From NCBI RefSeq assembly GCF_027460265.1, contig NZ_JAPZBC010000001.1:6622001-6686000 (forward strand): DNA of 64,000 nucleotides. Direction: 5' to 3'. The notes beneath the pieces were generated by a model, which did not search any database, was not told the origin of the DNA, and saw only the letters and a list, made by a program, of their open reading frames with translations. Positions 42,732 to 51,381 of the stretch are shown here, piece after piece (positions within the stretch are counted from its first letter, which is position 1; each line of letters begins with the position of its first letter). The position numbers were made by a program, and so were the translations under genes. Source of the DNA: Streptomyces sp. WMMC940. GTDB taxonomy: Bacteria > Actinomycetota > Actinomycetes > Streptomycetales > Streptomycetaceae.

Positions 42732-44033
42732 TCAGCCCGCCGCCGCGGCGGCAAGGACGGACCGCGTGATCAGGGCGAGATCCGCGTCGCCCGTGACGTA
42801 CGGCGGCATGGTGTAGATCAGATCGCGGAACGGCCGCAGCCACACGCCTTCGCGCACGGCCGCCTCGGTCGCCGCCGCCATGTCCACGGGATGGTCGAGC
42901 TGGACGACGCCGATCCCGCCCAGAACGCGGACGTCCCGGACGCCGCCGATGCCGGTCGCCTCCGCGAGACCCGCGCGGAGCCCGGTCTCCAGGCGTTTGA
43001 CCTCCTGTTCCCAGTCGTGGGAGAGCAGCAGGTCGATCGACGCGCACGCGACCGCCGACGCGAGCGGATTGCCCATGAAGGTCGGCCCGTGCGCCAGCAC
43101 GGGCACCTCGCCGCGCGAGATGCCGTCGGCCACCCTCCCCGTGCACAGCGTCGCGGCCATGCTCAGATATCCGCCGGTCAACGCCTTGCCCAGACACATG
43201 ACATCGGGTGAGATCCCCGCGTGCTCCGCCGCGAAGAGCCGTCCCGTGCGCCCGAATCCGGTGGCGATCTCATCGAGGATCAGCAGCACGTCGTGCTCGT
43301 CGCACGCCTCCCGCAGGACCCGCAGATACGCGGGGGAGTGGAACCGCATCCCGCCCGCGCCCTGCACCACAGGTTCCACGATCACGGCGGCGAGTTCGTC
43401 CGCGTGCCGCGCGACGAGTGCGCGCAGATGGTTGGCGTAGGCGGGGTCGTACGGCAGGTCGTGGCCGGCCGGGGGCGCGTCGGCGAAGATCTGCCGCTGC
43501 AGGACCCCGGACCACAACTCGTGCATCCCGCCCTCGGGGTCGCACACCGACATGGGCTGCCAGGTGTCGCCGTGGTAGCCGCCGCGCCAGGTCAGCAGCC
43601 GGCGTTTGGCCGGACGGCCCGTCGAACGCCAGTACTGGAGGCACATCTTCACCGCGACCTCGACGGACACCGAACCCGAGTCGCAGAGGAAGACGTGCCG
43701 CAGGGGGTCCGGAGTGATCTCGACGAGCCGGGTCGCGAGCCGGACCGCCGGCTCGTGGGTGAGCCCGCCGAACATGACGTGACTCATCCGCTCCAGCTGG
43801 CCCCGCGCGGCCTCGTTGAGCACGGGGTGGTTGTAGCCGTGGACCGCGGACCACCAGGAGGACATGCCGTCCACCAATTCGGTCTGCCCGTGTGCCGGTT
43901 CGGCGAGCCGGAGGCGCACCCCGGACGCGGACTCCACGACCAGCGGGTCCGTACGGCCCGGCATGGGGCCGTACGGGTGCCAGACATGGGCCCGGTCCAG
44001 GGCCACCAGCTCGCGGGCGTCGGAGCTACGCAT
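42732..44033 (-). CDS. bioA: Adenosylmethionine-8-amino-7-oxononanoate aminotransferase
   Basis: This 433-aa class-III aminotransferase converts KAPA to DAPA using SAM as amino donor. [12 protein letters not shown] and [16 protein letters not shown] are BioA signatures; the PLP aspartate is in [14 protein letters not shown], and the PLP lysine in [17 protein letters not shown]. The conserved [11 protein letters not shown] follows. The ATG at 44033 overlaps the bioB end by 8 nt, so the genes are translationally coupled in the order bioB-bioA-bioD. Confidence 0.95.
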   Translation of the reverse strand: MRSSDARELVALDRAHVWHPYGPMPGRTDPLVVESASGVRLRLAEPAHGQTELVDGMSSWWSAVHGYNHPVLNEAARGQLERMSHVMFGGLTHEPAVRLATRLVEITPDPLRHVFLCDSGSVSVEVAVKMCLQYWRSTGRPAKRRLLTWRGGYHGDTWQPMSVCDPEGGMHELWSGVLQRQIFADAPPAGHDLPYDPAYANHLRALVARHADELAAVIVEPVVQGAGGMRFHSPAYLRVLREACDEHDVLLILDEIATGFGRTGRLFAAEHAGISPDVMCLGKALTGGYLSMAATLCTGRVADGISRGEVPVLAHGPTFMGNPLASAVACASIDLLLSHDWEQEVKRLETGLRAGLAEATGIGGVRDVRVLGGIGVVQLDHPVDMAAATEAAVREGVWLRPFRDLIYTMPPYVTGDADLALITRSVLAAAAAG

Positions 44034-45198
44034 TGGGGGCGAGGTCGGTTCCCGCGCCGCGGCGGCGGACGGCCACCAGGTCCGGGCGCGCCCCGGAGGC
44101 GCCTGCTGCCTCCGGCGCGGTCTCCTCGGCGCTGTCGCCGCACGGGGCGCAGCCCCCGCCGCCGTGCGAACCGCAGCCGCCCGGGGCGGCGTCCGCACGG
44201 TGCGCCGGTAGCGTCGTGGTGTCCGAGCCCTCCACCTCGAAGCCCGCGTCCGCGATCATCTCCAGGTCCGCCTTGCCTGCCTGGCCCTCACTGGTGAGGT
44301 AGTCGCCGAGGAAGACGGAGTTGACCAGGTGCAGTGCCAGCGGCTGCAGGGTGCGCAGATGGACCTCGCGGCCGCCCGCGAGGCGCACCTCCACGTCCGG
44401 GCACACGAACCGCACCATGGCGAGGATGCGCAGCGCCCGCTGGGGGGTCAGATTCCATTCCTTCGCCAGGGGAGTGCCCTCGAACGGGATCAGGAAGTTC
44501 ACCGGCACCGAATCGGGGTCCAGCTCCCGCAGCGCGAACACCACGTCGACCAGGTCCTCGTCGCTCTCCCCCATGCCCGCGATCAGCCCCGAGCAGGCGG
44601 ACAGTCCGGCGGCATGGGCCTTCTGGACGGTGTCCACCCGGTCCGCGTACGTGTGGGTGGTCGTGATGTCCCCGTACGTCCCCTCGGACGTGTTGAGGTT
44701 GTGGTTGTACGCGTCGGCGCCGGCCTCGCGCAGCCGCTCCGCCTGGCCTTCGGAGAGCAGACCCAGACACGCGCACACCTCGACGCCGTCGTTCTGCTCC
44801 TTGATGGCAGCGATGGTCTTCGAGACGCGGTCGACGTCACGGTCCGTGGGACCGCGGCCGCTGGCGACCAGGCAGACCCGCTTCGCGCCGCCCGCGACCC
44901 CGGCGGCGGCCGCCTCGGAGGCCTCGTCCGGCTTCAGCCAGGTGTACTTGAGGATCTCCGCCTTGGAACCGAGCCGCTGGGAACAGTACGAACAGTCCTC
45001 CGGACAGAGCCCGGACTTGAGGTTGACGAGATAGTTCAGTTTCACCCGCCGCCCGAACCACTGACGGCGCACCTTTCCGGCCGCGGCCACCACATCGAGC
45101 AGATCGTCGTCGGAGGTCGCCAGTACGGCGAGCGCTTCTTCGCGGGTCGGCAGCTCACGCCGCAGGCCCTTGTCCACCAGCGTGTTCAGGAGGTCCAT
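44026..45198 (-). CDS. bioB: Biotin synthase
   Basis: The 390-aa product is the radical SAM enzyme that inserts sulfur into dethiobiotin. The [4Fe-4S] motif is CPEDCSYC (about residues 64-71), followed by YTWLKPDEA, the YNHNLNTSE segment and GESDEDLVD. [2Fe-2S] ligands include the cysteine in VCACLGL and the arginine motif in [10 protein letters not shown]. The last 45 residues are an actinobacterial extension with a Cys/Gly cluster ([15 protein letters not shown]), which may bind iron or metal. The ATG at 45198 faces bioF across a 142-nt control region. Confidence 0.95.
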   Translation of the reverse strand: MDLLNTLVDKGLRRELPTREEALAVLATSDDDLLDVVAAAGKVRRQWFGRRVKLNYLVNLKSGLCPEDCSYCSQRLGSKAEILKYTWLKPDEASEAAAAGVAGGAKRVCLVASGRGPTDRDVDRVSKTIAAIKEQNDGVEVCACLGLLSEGQAERLREAGADAYNHNLNTSEGTYGDITTTHTYADRVDTVQKAHAAGLSACSGLIAGMGESDEDLVDVVFALRELDPDSVPVNFLIPFEGTPLAKEWNLTPQRALRILAMVRFVCPDVEVRLAGGREVHLRTLQPLALHLVNSVFLGDYLTSEGQAGKADLEMIADAGFEVEGSDTTTLPAHRADAAPGGCGSHGGGGCAPCGDSAEETAPEAAGASGARPDLVAVRRRGAGTDLAPNA

Positions 45199-45340
45199 GG
45201 CGCAGATCCTCGCCTACCGGGCGCCCCCCGGCCAAGGAGGAACTCCACAACAGCCCCCGTTTGAGGTGTGTGTATGGCCACACTCTGACCTCCGGCGTCC
45301 CCCGCTAGGGTCTGTTCGCTGCCTACAAAAGGACCGGACC
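45199..45340. promoter_or_regulatory. Divergent bioB/bioF control region
   Basis: The region must hold promoters for both biotin transcription units. For bioF, CTGACC (45285-45290) and TAGGGT (45306-45311) form a plausible promoter with a 15-nt spacer. A short inverted repeat GTGTG-TATGGC-CACAC (45268-45283) lies just upstream and could be an operator. I do not see a clear BirA or BioQ consensus site. Assignments here are tentative. Confidence 0.4.
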
Positions 45341-46495
45341 ATGCCCCGAGTGCCTCAGGATCCTTTCGACTGGACGGACGACGCGGCGCGCCGCCGTGCG
45401 GAGGCGGGCCTCGTCCGTGCGCTCCGTCCCCGGCCCGCCGACCCCGCCCTGCTCGACCTGGCGGGCAACGACTACCTCGGCCTCACCCGCAGGAAGGAGG
45501 TCACCGAGGCGGCCGCCTCGGCCGCCCGGCGCTGGGGCGCTGGGGCGACCGGGTCCCGGCTGGTGACCGGGAGCACCGAACTGCACGCGGAACTGGAGCG
45601 CGAGCTCGCCCAGTTCTGCGGGTTCGAGGCCGCCCTGGTGTTCTCCTCGGGGTACGCGGCGAACCTCGCGGCGCTCACGGCGCTCAGCGCGCACGGGTCG
45701 CTCATCGTCTCGGACGCCGGCAACCACGCCTCGATCGTCGACGGCTGCAGGCTGTCGCGTGCGGAGACCGCCGTCGTGGCGCACGCCGATCCGGAGGCCG
45801 CGGCCAAGGCGCTCGACGCCCACTCCGGCAGACGAGCCCTGCTCGTGACCGACTCGGTCTTCTCGGTGGACGGCGACGCCGCGCCCCTGGCCGCCCTCGC
45901 CGGTGTGTGCCGCGCACACGGGGCGGCCCTGGTCGTGGACGACGCGCACGGCTTCGGCGTCCTCGGCGAAGGAGGCAGGGGAGCCCTGAACGCGGCCGGT
46001 CTCGCGGGGGCCACGGATGTCGTCGCCACGCTCACCCTCTCCAAGTCCATGGGCAGTCAGGGCGGAGCGGTCCTCGGCCCGGCGCGGGTCATCGAGCACC
46101 TCGTCAACGCCGCCCGAACGTTCATCTTCGACACCGGACTCGCGCCGGCCGCCGTGGGCGCGTCCCTCGCGAGCCTGCGGCTCCTGCGCCGTGAGCCCGC
46201 ACTGGCGGACCGGGCCAGAAACGTGGCGAGCACGTTGCACGGGCGGCTGACGGAGGCGGGACTGACCGCCGCCCGGCCGGACGCGGCCGTGGTCTCCGTG
46301 CAGGCGCCCTCACCCGAGTCGGCGGTGCGCTGGGCGGCGGACTGCCGTGCCGCGGGTCTGGCCGTGGGCTGCTTCCGGCCGCCGTCCGTGCCGGACGGGA
46401 TCTCACGGATCAGGCTCACCGCGCGCGCCGACCTCACCGACCGGCAGATCGGGACGGCGGTCGCCGCCGTCCTGGAGTCGGCGCCCGGCGTCTGA
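45341..46495 (+). CDS. bioF: 8-amino-7-oxononanoate synthase
   Basis: This 384-aa alpha-oxoamine synthase condenses pimeloyl-ACP/CoA with alanine to make KAPA. LDLAGNDYLGLT, GAGATGSRLVTGSTELHAEL, SSGYAANLAAL and the PLP-contacting VVDDAHGFGVLG are all present. The PLP lysine is in LTLSKSMGSQGG. The ATG at 45341 follows AAAAGGA. It is transcribed divergently from bioB, an arrangement common in Streptomyces; together the cluster covers all steps from pimeloyl thioester to biotin. Confidence 0.95.
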   Translation: MPRVPQDPFDWTDDAARRRAEAGLVRALRPRPADPALLDLAGNDYLGLTRRKEVTEAAASAARRWGAGATGSRLVTGSTELHAELERELAQFCGFEAALVFSSGYAANLAALTALSAHGSLIVSDAGNHASIVDGCRLSRAETAVVAHADPEAAAKALDAHSGRRALLVTDSVFSVDGDAAPLAALAGVCRAHGAALVVDDAHGFGVLGEGGRGALNAAGLAGATDVVATLTLSKSMGSQGGAVLGPARVIEHLVNAARTFIFDTGLAPAAVGASLASLRLLRREPALADRARNVASTLHGRLTEAGLTAARPDAAVVSVQAPSPESAVRWAADCRAAGLAVGCFRPPSVPDGISRIRLTARADLTDRQIGTAVAAVLESAPGV

Positions 46496-46543
46496 CGCGG
46501 TGCCGGGTGTCCGACACGGGATCCGCGCGCGGCGCGGGCCCGT

Positions 46544-46759
46544 TCACCGCGACGGCGCGCCGAGTCCGCTGAGGAAACCGGTCCAGGCGGCCGGTGAGAA
46601 CACCAGCAGTGGCAGTCCGGGGTTCTTCGAGTCGCGCACCGCCAGCGCGCCGTCGGCGCACCGGGCGGTCTCCACGCAGTTGTTCATTCCCACGCTACGG
46701 CTGCTGCGCTGCCAGTACGTGCCCGGCAGAGGGCGTACACGTGCGTCGTGAGCAGACAT
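46544..46759 (-). CDS. DUF397 domain-containing protein
   Basis: The 71-aa product is a DUF397 protein: YWQRSSRSVGMNNCVETARC near the start, then AVRDSKNPGLPLLVFSPAAW and FLSGLG. These small proteins nearly always accompany a DUF5753/XRE regulator in actinobacteria, as here, and are thought to act with it in development-related control. The ATG at 46759 is 15 nt downstream of the regulator's stop codon. It converges with bioF. Confidence 0.9.
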   Translation of the reverse strand: MSAHDARVRPLPGTYWQRSSRSVGMNNCVETARCADGALAVRDSKNPGLPLLVFSPAAWTGFLSGLGAPSR

Positions 46760-46774
46760 TGGGGGGTGCCTTCC

Positions 46775-47632
46775 CTACACGCCGTCACGGATCCCTGCGA
46801 CGAGATCCAACGAGTCAGTCGGCGAGAGCGCATGCGCCTGCATGGTGCGGAAAGCGGCGCCGTACGTCTCGAGGTCTTCCTTCCGTTCGAGATAGAGACT
46901 ACTCGTCAAGTGGTCAAGAACAACCACATCTAGATCAGAAGTGTTCGGAAAGGAGAAGATAACGAAAGATCCGGTCAGTCCCACGTAGCCGCCCGTCGAG
47001 AAGGGCAGCACCTGCAGCCGCACATGCGGGAGTTGGGCCATCTCCAGCACCCGGCGTAGCTGGCCCCGCATCACCTCCCGACCGCCCACCTGGCGCCGGA
47101 GGACCGCCTCGTCCAGCACGGCACTGAAGGTCAGCGGGCGTTCCGCGCGCAGTACGCGCTGACGCGCGATGCGCACTTCCACCAGCGAGTCCACCGTCTC
47201 CGTCGGCACGCTCTCCAGCGCGGAACGGGTCACCGCCCGCGCGTAGTCGGGCGTCTGCAGCAGTCCGGGCACCACCGAGGTCTCCAGCGTGCGCGCCGCG
47301 CTCGCCTGGGACTCCAGGCTGATGAAGTCCCGGTACTGCGGCGGAATCACCCCGCGATACGCGTGCCACCAGCCCTTTCCCCCGCCGTCCGCCGTGCCGG
47401 CCAGCGTCCCCAGCAGCTCGCGCAGCCGCTGGTCGGCGACTCCGTAGACGTCCAGCAGCCGAGCCACATCGGCCGGTTTCACACCGCTCGTTCCGGTCTC
47501 TATGCGGCTCACCTTCGACTGGTTCCAGCCCACGAGCAGCGCCGCCTCCCGGCTCGTGAGGCCGACGCCCAGCCGCAGACCGCGCAGTTCCTCGCCGAGC
47601 TTGCGCCGGCGCACCGCGGGACCCTGCCGCAT
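46775..47632 (-). CDS. XRE family regulator with DUF5753 domain
   Basis: This 285-aa protein has an N-terminal helix-turn-helix (LTSREAALLVGWNQSKVSRIETG, shown by TSREAALLVGWNQSKVSRIE at about residues 25-45) and a DUF5753 domain (about 95-280, FISLESQASAARTLETSVVP and TFSAVLDEAVLRR). It is paired with the DUF397 gene and faces a GHKL-type ATP-binding gene 296 nt away, the trio seen at many loci in Streptomyces and related to the whiJ/abaA-like arrangement. The ATG at 47632 follows AGGAGGAG. Confidence 0.9.
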   Translation of the reverse strand: MRQGPAVRRRKLGEELRGLRLGVGLTSREAALLVGWNQSKVSRIETGTSGVKPADVARLLDVYGVADQRLRELLGTLAGTADGGGKGWWHAYRGVIPPQYRDFISLESQASAARTLETSVVPGLLQTPDYARAVTRSALESVPTETVDSLVEVRIARQRVLRAERPLTFSAVLDEAVLRRQVGGREVMRGQLRRVLEMAQLPHVRLQVLPFSTGGYVGLTGSFVIFSFPNTSDLDVVVLDHLTSSLYLERKEDLETYGAAFRTMQAHALSPTDSLDLVAGIRDGV

Positions 47633-47928
47633 GCCGAATCTCCTCCTGTTCTCCGCCGTTCCCACGGCCGCCCGGCGGCGGACACCGGTGACCGTCCGGA
47701 CGGGCACCGGCGGACGCAGTGCCAGGCGCCAAGTGTGCGCCCGAATACGCTCTCGCGTAGCAGGGTTCACCGCTTTGAGCGACAGATATATGCATATCCA
47801 GGTGGATCCCCTGCCGTGGGGGCGGCAACAGTGGCAGTCTGGCGCGAAGCGCAGTCCGAGGCTGTTCCGGCATCCAATCCGTTACGTGCCGCGCTCCGGC
47901 AGCCCCGGTGGGAAAGGGACAGCTCGCC

Positions 47929-48369
47929 ATGGCAGACCATCAGGAAGCCTCCGTCACTCTGCCGAGCGATCCCGCCTCGGTATCCGCCGCGCGCAGATAC
48001 GTCTCCGAGGTCCTCGCCGAATGGGGACTGCCGGGGGAGACCGGCACCGCCGAAACGGTCCGTCTCATCGTCTCCGAACTCGCCACCAACGCCGTCCAGC
48101 ACACCTTCGGGCTGTCCCCGACCTTTACGGTGGACGTCCGTCTGGAGCGTGACGAGCGTCTGTGCATCGGCGTCACGGACAGCCATCCGCGCAGGCCCCA
48201 GCGGCTGCCCGCGGCCGTGCAGCAGGACAACGGCCGCGGCATGGTCATCATCCGCTGGCTCGTCGCGGAATGCGGGGGAAGGCTGCACGTCGATCCCACG
48301 CCCGAGGGCGGCAAGACCGTCTGGATCGCGATGCCCTGGAGCGCGGCCGACGCCGAGCCTCCACACTGA
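47929..48369 (+). CDS. ATP-binding protein of the anti-sigma/GHKL kinase-like family
   Basis: The 146-aa product is a small HATPase domain of the RsbW/SpoIIAB-like group. The N box is IVSELATNAVQHTFG (about 44-58), the G1 box is IGVTDSHPRRPQ and the G2 box is GRGMVIIRWLVAECGG. Such proteins are widespread in Streptomyces next to XRE-DUF397 pairs and may phosphorylate anti-anti-sigma partners or bind sigma factors. The ATG at 47929 follows GGGAAAGGGA. The target is unknown. Confidence 0.85.
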   Translation: MADHQEASVTLPSDPASVSAARRYVSEVLAEWGLPGETGTAETVRLIVSELATNAVQHTFGLSPTFTVDVRLERDERLCIGVTDSHPRRPQRLPAAVQQDNGRGMVIIRWLVAECGGRLHVDPTPEGGKTVWIAMPWSAADAEPPH

Positions 48370-48542
48370 GGGCCCGGGCCGGCCGCCGGCGCCGTGAGCC
48401 CGGGCCGAACGACGCGCCCGGGCCGGTCGACGTCCTGCGCTCCGGGGCCGGGGTTCGGGACCGCCGCGCCGCTTCGCTTGACGTCACCTCTGCCGAGGGA
48501 CGTCAGCGCCGCCCGGTGCGCGCGGCCGGTGCTGACGCGGCA

Positions 48543-49019
48543 CTAGCGTACGCGCCCGTAGCGGACGCCCTTGGTCCAGATCTTGGTCAGCTTCACGACG
48601 GAACCGGTCTTCGGCGAGTGCCAGATCTTCCCGGCCCCCGCGTAGATGCCGACGTGGTACACGTGCCCCCGCGAGTGGAAGAACACCAGGTCGCCGCGCT
48701 GCCGCTGGGAGGCCGAGATATGACGGGTGCGGTTGTACTGCTGCTGGGCCGTGCGCGGCAGTTGCTTGCCCGCCTTCTTGTAGGCGTAGAGCGTGAGCCC
48801 CGAGCAGTCGAAGCGGCTCGGACCGGTCGCTCCGTACCTGTACGGGGCTCCCTTCTTCGACGCGGCGACCTTGAGAGCCTTCGTCGCGTGCGCCGAGGCC
48901 GCTTGTGCCTCCGGCGCACCGCCCGGCACGATCAGTGAGCCGCCGACGGCGGCGATCGTGAGTGCCGAGACGGCACCCGTCCGGGACAGCAGGGACGGGA
49001 GATGTGTCTGCGCAGTCAT
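48543..49019 (-). CDS. NlpC/P60 family cell-wall endopeptidase, exported
   Basis: This 158-aa protein starts with a signal peptide (hydrophobic stretch about 12-34, probable cleavage after EAQAASA) followed by an NlpC/P60 domain. The catalytic Cys is in RFDCSGLTLYAYK, the His in VYHVGIYAGAGK and the third polar residue in KIWHSPKTG. It should cleave peptide stems in peptidoglycan outside the cell. The ATG at 49019 lies 5 nt after the end of a ydaO-type riboswitch, so production is expected to respond to cyclic di-AMP. Confidence 0.93.
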   Translation of the reverse strand: MTAQTHLPSLLSRTGAVSALTIAAVGGSLIVPGGAPEAQAASAHATKALKVAASKKGAPYRYGATGPSRFDCSGLTLYAYKKAGKQLPRTAQQQYNRTRHISASQRQRGDLVFFHSRGHVYHVGIYAGAGKIWHSPKTGSVVKLTKIWTKGVRYGRVR

Positions 49020-49023
49020 GCGC

Positions 49024-49212
49024 AACCCTTCGTCAGCCGCCTGTGAAGGATGACCTGTCGGGTTCGGACCGGCGAAGACGCCCGGCCGCTCACACGGCTT
49101 CACCCCAAGGACCGGCCACCGTTCCGGTGGCAGGCCCGCACTGCTGGGTCCTCCACTCCTGCCGAAGCCCTCATGTCGACCAGGCATCCGGTGCGGCGGC
49201 AGGACTCGGCGT
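49024..49212 (-). ncRNA. ydaO/yuaA riboswitch (cyclic di-AMP)
   Basis: On the minus strand the leader contains, in order, the conserved elements of the ydaO class: GCCGAGTCCTGCC, then GGCAGGAGTGGAGGACCCA, then CTTGGGGTGAAGCCG, and finally CCGAACCCGACAGG, CAGGCGGCTGACGAAGGG close to the start codon. Streptomyces carries this riboswitch ahead of cell-wall hydrolase genes, exactly as here. Binding of cyclic di-AMP usually turns expression off. Confidence 0.9.
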
Positions 49213-49543
49213 CCGCCCGGACCGCCCCGCCGCGGTGGCGGGGGCTTGTCGTCCCAGGGATCTTGACCCACGAACTGCCGGATTTCCGAGTCGAAACGAC
49301 GATTTGTGAGGCTCCTCACCACTGATCTGTTCGGGTGGACAGGGCCGTTCGGGGGACTGGGCGTCGCCGGGTGACGAGCCCCGTACCTGCGGCGAAGCGC
49401 GTCATTGGGCCGATCGGGCGATGCGGTTGCGCAACTTGCACGGGACGAAAGTCGAAGCGCTGACTGGTCCGGATGGGCGACACCCGGTCGTACGCTTCTC
49501 GGGCGGGTCGGAGGCGCCGGGGCACCCGTTTCACGCTGGACCG
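49213..49543. other. Upstream region of the riboswitch gene
   Basis: This stretch holds no gene. It must contain the promoter of the riboswitch-controlled NlpC/P60 gene. The short hairpin GTGAGGAGCCTCAC is centred near 49310, and TTGCGCAA occurs near 49435. I could not place promoter hexamers with confidence. Confidence 0.35.
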
Positions 49544-49852
49544 TCAACTCTGCTGATCCGGTGGCACGGTGATCCGCAAGGCTCGGCGTTCCCCGCCCAA
49601 TACCCGTAGTGCGCGGGCCAATGTGACGGTGTGCAGCTCGCTCTCGCCGCGCATGTGCATGACCGTCAGGGCGTCGCGGAGCTCCGTGGCCCGGGCGACC
49701 AGGGCCTGTGCGGCGCGGAGGGCTCCATATGTGTGTGTCCCGCGTGCCGGGTTGATCCTTCCCAGTTGGTCGACCACTTCGAGATAGCTGTCGACGAACT
49801 CGCTCTCGGCGCGTGTCAGTGCGGGCAGCGGCGGCAGCTCGGGTGGCAGCAC
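49544..49852 (-). CDS. Conserved hypothetical protein coupled to the ClpP-like gene
   Basis: The 102-aa helical protein (LPPLPALTRAESEFVDSYLE, AQALVARATELRDALTVMHM, ARALRVLGGERRALRI) starts at GTG 49852, 7 nt after the stop of the ClpP-like gene, so the two are probably co-transcribed. The sequence is charged and Ala/Leu-rich without membrane segments. I do not recognise a family. Its tight linkage suggests a function with the ClpP paralogue. Confidence 0.65.
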   Translation of the reverse strand: MLPPELPPLPALTRAESEFVDSYLEVVDQLGRINPARGTHTYGALRAAQALVARATELRDALTVMHMRGESELHTVTLARALRVLGGERRALRITVPPDQQS

Positions 49853-49859
49853 CGCCGGC

Positions 49860-50495
49860 TCACCCGAGGACGGCGGAAGTCGGGAAACACTTCCGGTTCT
49901 TGACGATGTGATCGACCAGCCCGTAGCGAAGGGCTCCCGAGGCGTCGAACACGGAGTCGCGGTCGAGATCGGCTGCGATGCGTTCGGCGCTCCGGCCGGT
50001 GTGGCGGGCGAGCATGGCCGTGAGCTGCTCCCGCAGCCGCAGCAACTCGCGTGCCCGGATGTCCAGATCGGTGGGCTGCCCCTGGACCGGCTCCGGCAGC
50101 GAAGGCTGCTGGACGACCACGCGGGCACCGGGCAGGGCCATGCGCTTGCCCGGGGTTCCGGCGGCGAGCAGCACGGCGGCGGTCGACGCGGCCTGTCCCA
50201 GGCAGGTGGTCACCACGTCGCAGGTCACCGTCTGCATCGTGTCGTAGACGGCGGACATGGCGCTGATGGGGCCGCCGGGCGAGTTGATGTAGAGCGAGAT
50301 GTCCTGGTCCGGCGCGGTGTACTCGAGGTACAGGAACTGCGCGATGACGTCGTTGGCCGAGGTGTCGTCGACGGGGGCGCCGAGGAAGACGATCCGCTCG
50401 TCGAGCAGCTTGGCGTAGGGGTCGAGCGTGCGCTTCCCGCCGCTCGTGCGTTCGGTGAACTCGGGCAGGACATGACGGGCGGACGGTCGGTTCAC
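49860..50495 (-). CDS. ClpP family protein lacking the catalytic histidine
   Basis: This 211-aa protein has the complete ClpP fold: [20 protein letters not shown] near residue 66, the nucleophile Ser104 in [14 protein letters not shown], and the acid region [18 protein letters not shown]. The catalytic histidine, normally in the IHQP motif, is replaced by Gln129 (VVVQQPSL; codon CAG). It is therefore likely a non-catalytic or structurally acting ClpP paralogue, comparable to ClpR-type subunits. The GTG at 50495 follows GAGGAG with 8-nt spacing. It faces an antitoxin gene across a 91-nt gap. Confidence 0.88.
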   Translation of the reverse strand: MNRPSARHVLPEFTERTSGGKRTLDPYAKLLDERIVFLGAPVDDTSANDVIAQFLYLEYTAPDQDISLYINSPGGPISAMSAVYDTMQTVTCDVVTTCLGQAASTAAVLLAAGTPGKRMALPGARVVVQQPSLPEPVQGQPTDLDIRARELLRLREQLTAMLARHTGRSAERIAADLDRDSVFDASGALRYGLVDHIVKNRKCFPTSAVLG

Positions 50496-50564
50496 GCGTA
50501 CCACTCCTCGAGCGACCGCACCCGGCGGCCGAGTCTGCGCTGTCTGCTACGGCCTCGGAAGAAA

Positions 50565-50579
50565 TGTACGGGACGTACA
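50565..50579. promoter_or_regulatory. Palindrome TGTACG-GGA-CGTACA, candidate YefM/Phd operator
   Basis: TGTACG (50565-50570) and CGTACA (50574-50579) are perfect complements around GGA, ending 7 nt before the antitoxin start codon. YefM of E. coli recognises TGTACA core motifs in its own promoter, so this is probably the autoregulatory site of the antitoxin. Confidence 0.6.
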
Positions 50580-50586
50580 GACCGTT

Positions 50587-50889
50587 ATGATGGGGAGCAT
50601 GGCCTACGAGATTCCGGTGACGCAAGCCCGAGCTGAACTCGCCGAGCTGATCAATCGCGTCGTCTACGGCGGTGAGCGGGTTGTCGTGACCCGCCACGGG
50701 AAGCCCCTCGTGGCCCTGGTGTCCGCGGCTGACCTGGAGCGATTGGAGGCCGCGGAGCGGGCTGCCGATGAGTCCGTGATCACCTCCGTGTCGTCGCTGC
50801 GGTCCACGGAGCCGTCCGCTCCCGGCGAACGCGGCCGCTTCGGCATCGCGGCGGAGCACCGGCCACCCGGCACGAGCGGCGGCTCCTGA
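50587..50889 (+). CDS. Phd/YefM family type II antitoxin, no toxin gene adjacent
   Basis: The 100-aa product is a Phd/YefM antitoxin: YEIPVTQARAELAELINRVV, GGERVVVTRHGKPLVALVSA and DLERLEAAE (residues about 6-60) are characteristic. The C-terminal part is Ser/Gly-rich. No RelE-, YoeB- or Doc-like gene follows within 490 nt, so it is an orphan antitoxin. ATG codons at 50587, 50590 and 50599 are all possible starts; the GGGGAG at 50592-50597 is too close for the last one. Confidence 0.85.
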   Translation: MMGSMAYEIPVTQARAELAELINRVVYGGERVVVTRHGKPLVALVSAADLERLEAAERAADESVITSVSSLRSTEPSAPGERGRFGIAAEHRPPGTSGGS

Positions 50890-51241
50890 CCAGCCGGGTC
50901 GCGCGGTGCCTGGGGGCCGCGGGCCGGTCGAGGGCCGCGACGGCCGGAACCAGGCGCGCCACCGCGATCGCGCGGCGGGCCGGGAGGTGCTGGGCGCGGC
51001 CCCGCGGCAGAGCGGGATCCCGCAGGCCGTCGAGCCCGCGGACCACGTCGCCGGGACGGTGACGGAGGGCCGGACCATGCGGCCGGCGACGGCTCCGGAA
51101 AGGGGCACGGTCGCGGACGCCCGGCCCGTCGTCCGGTGCGGGCCAGGGGTTCCTCGCGCGGCAGGCGTTCCTCGCTGACGTACGCGGCGAGGCGCCGGAG
51201 GACGGGCTGCGGGCGCCGACGTCACAAGTGCCGAAGATCAG
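50890..51241. other. Gene-free stretch upstream of the urease control site
   Basis: I see no coding feature. In particular, the sequence just after the Phd/YefM gene, where a toxin gene would normally lie, gives no toxin-like frame on either strand. Confidence 0.45.
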
Positions 51242-51279
51242 TTAACGCGCCGGAAAAACTTCCGCCCTAACGTTCAAAC
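51242..51279 (+). promoter_or_regulatory. GlnR-box-like site upstream of the urease operon
   Basis: Reading in 5-mers with 6-nt spacers gives TTAAC-n6-GAAAA-n6-GCCCT-n6-CAAAC, which fits the GlnR box gTnAC-n6-GaAAc-n6-gTnAC-n6-GaAAc at most positions of the first, second and fourth blocks. Urease genes are known GlnR targets in Streptomyces coelicolor. The site lies about 100 nt before ureA. Confidence 0.6.
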
Positions 51280-51381
51280 CTTGGCGGCGGAAAGGTCGCG
51301 GAGAGTCAACCGACTATTGACGTCCGCCACGGTCCGCCGCACCCGGTTGCGTCCGGGCAGGCCGACTGTGAGGTGGAGAAC

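Noticed and set aside
49405..49543. A small plus-strand frame upstream of the 102-aa gene's end
   Set aside because: No ribosome-binding site or family-like pattern; it overlaps the end of the opposite-strand gene.
50890..51178. A short plus-strand frame after the Phd/YefM gene as a possible toxin
   Set aside because: The translation is Arg/Gly/Pro-rich and lacks the RelE, YoeB or Doc patterns; there is no good ribosome-binding site.
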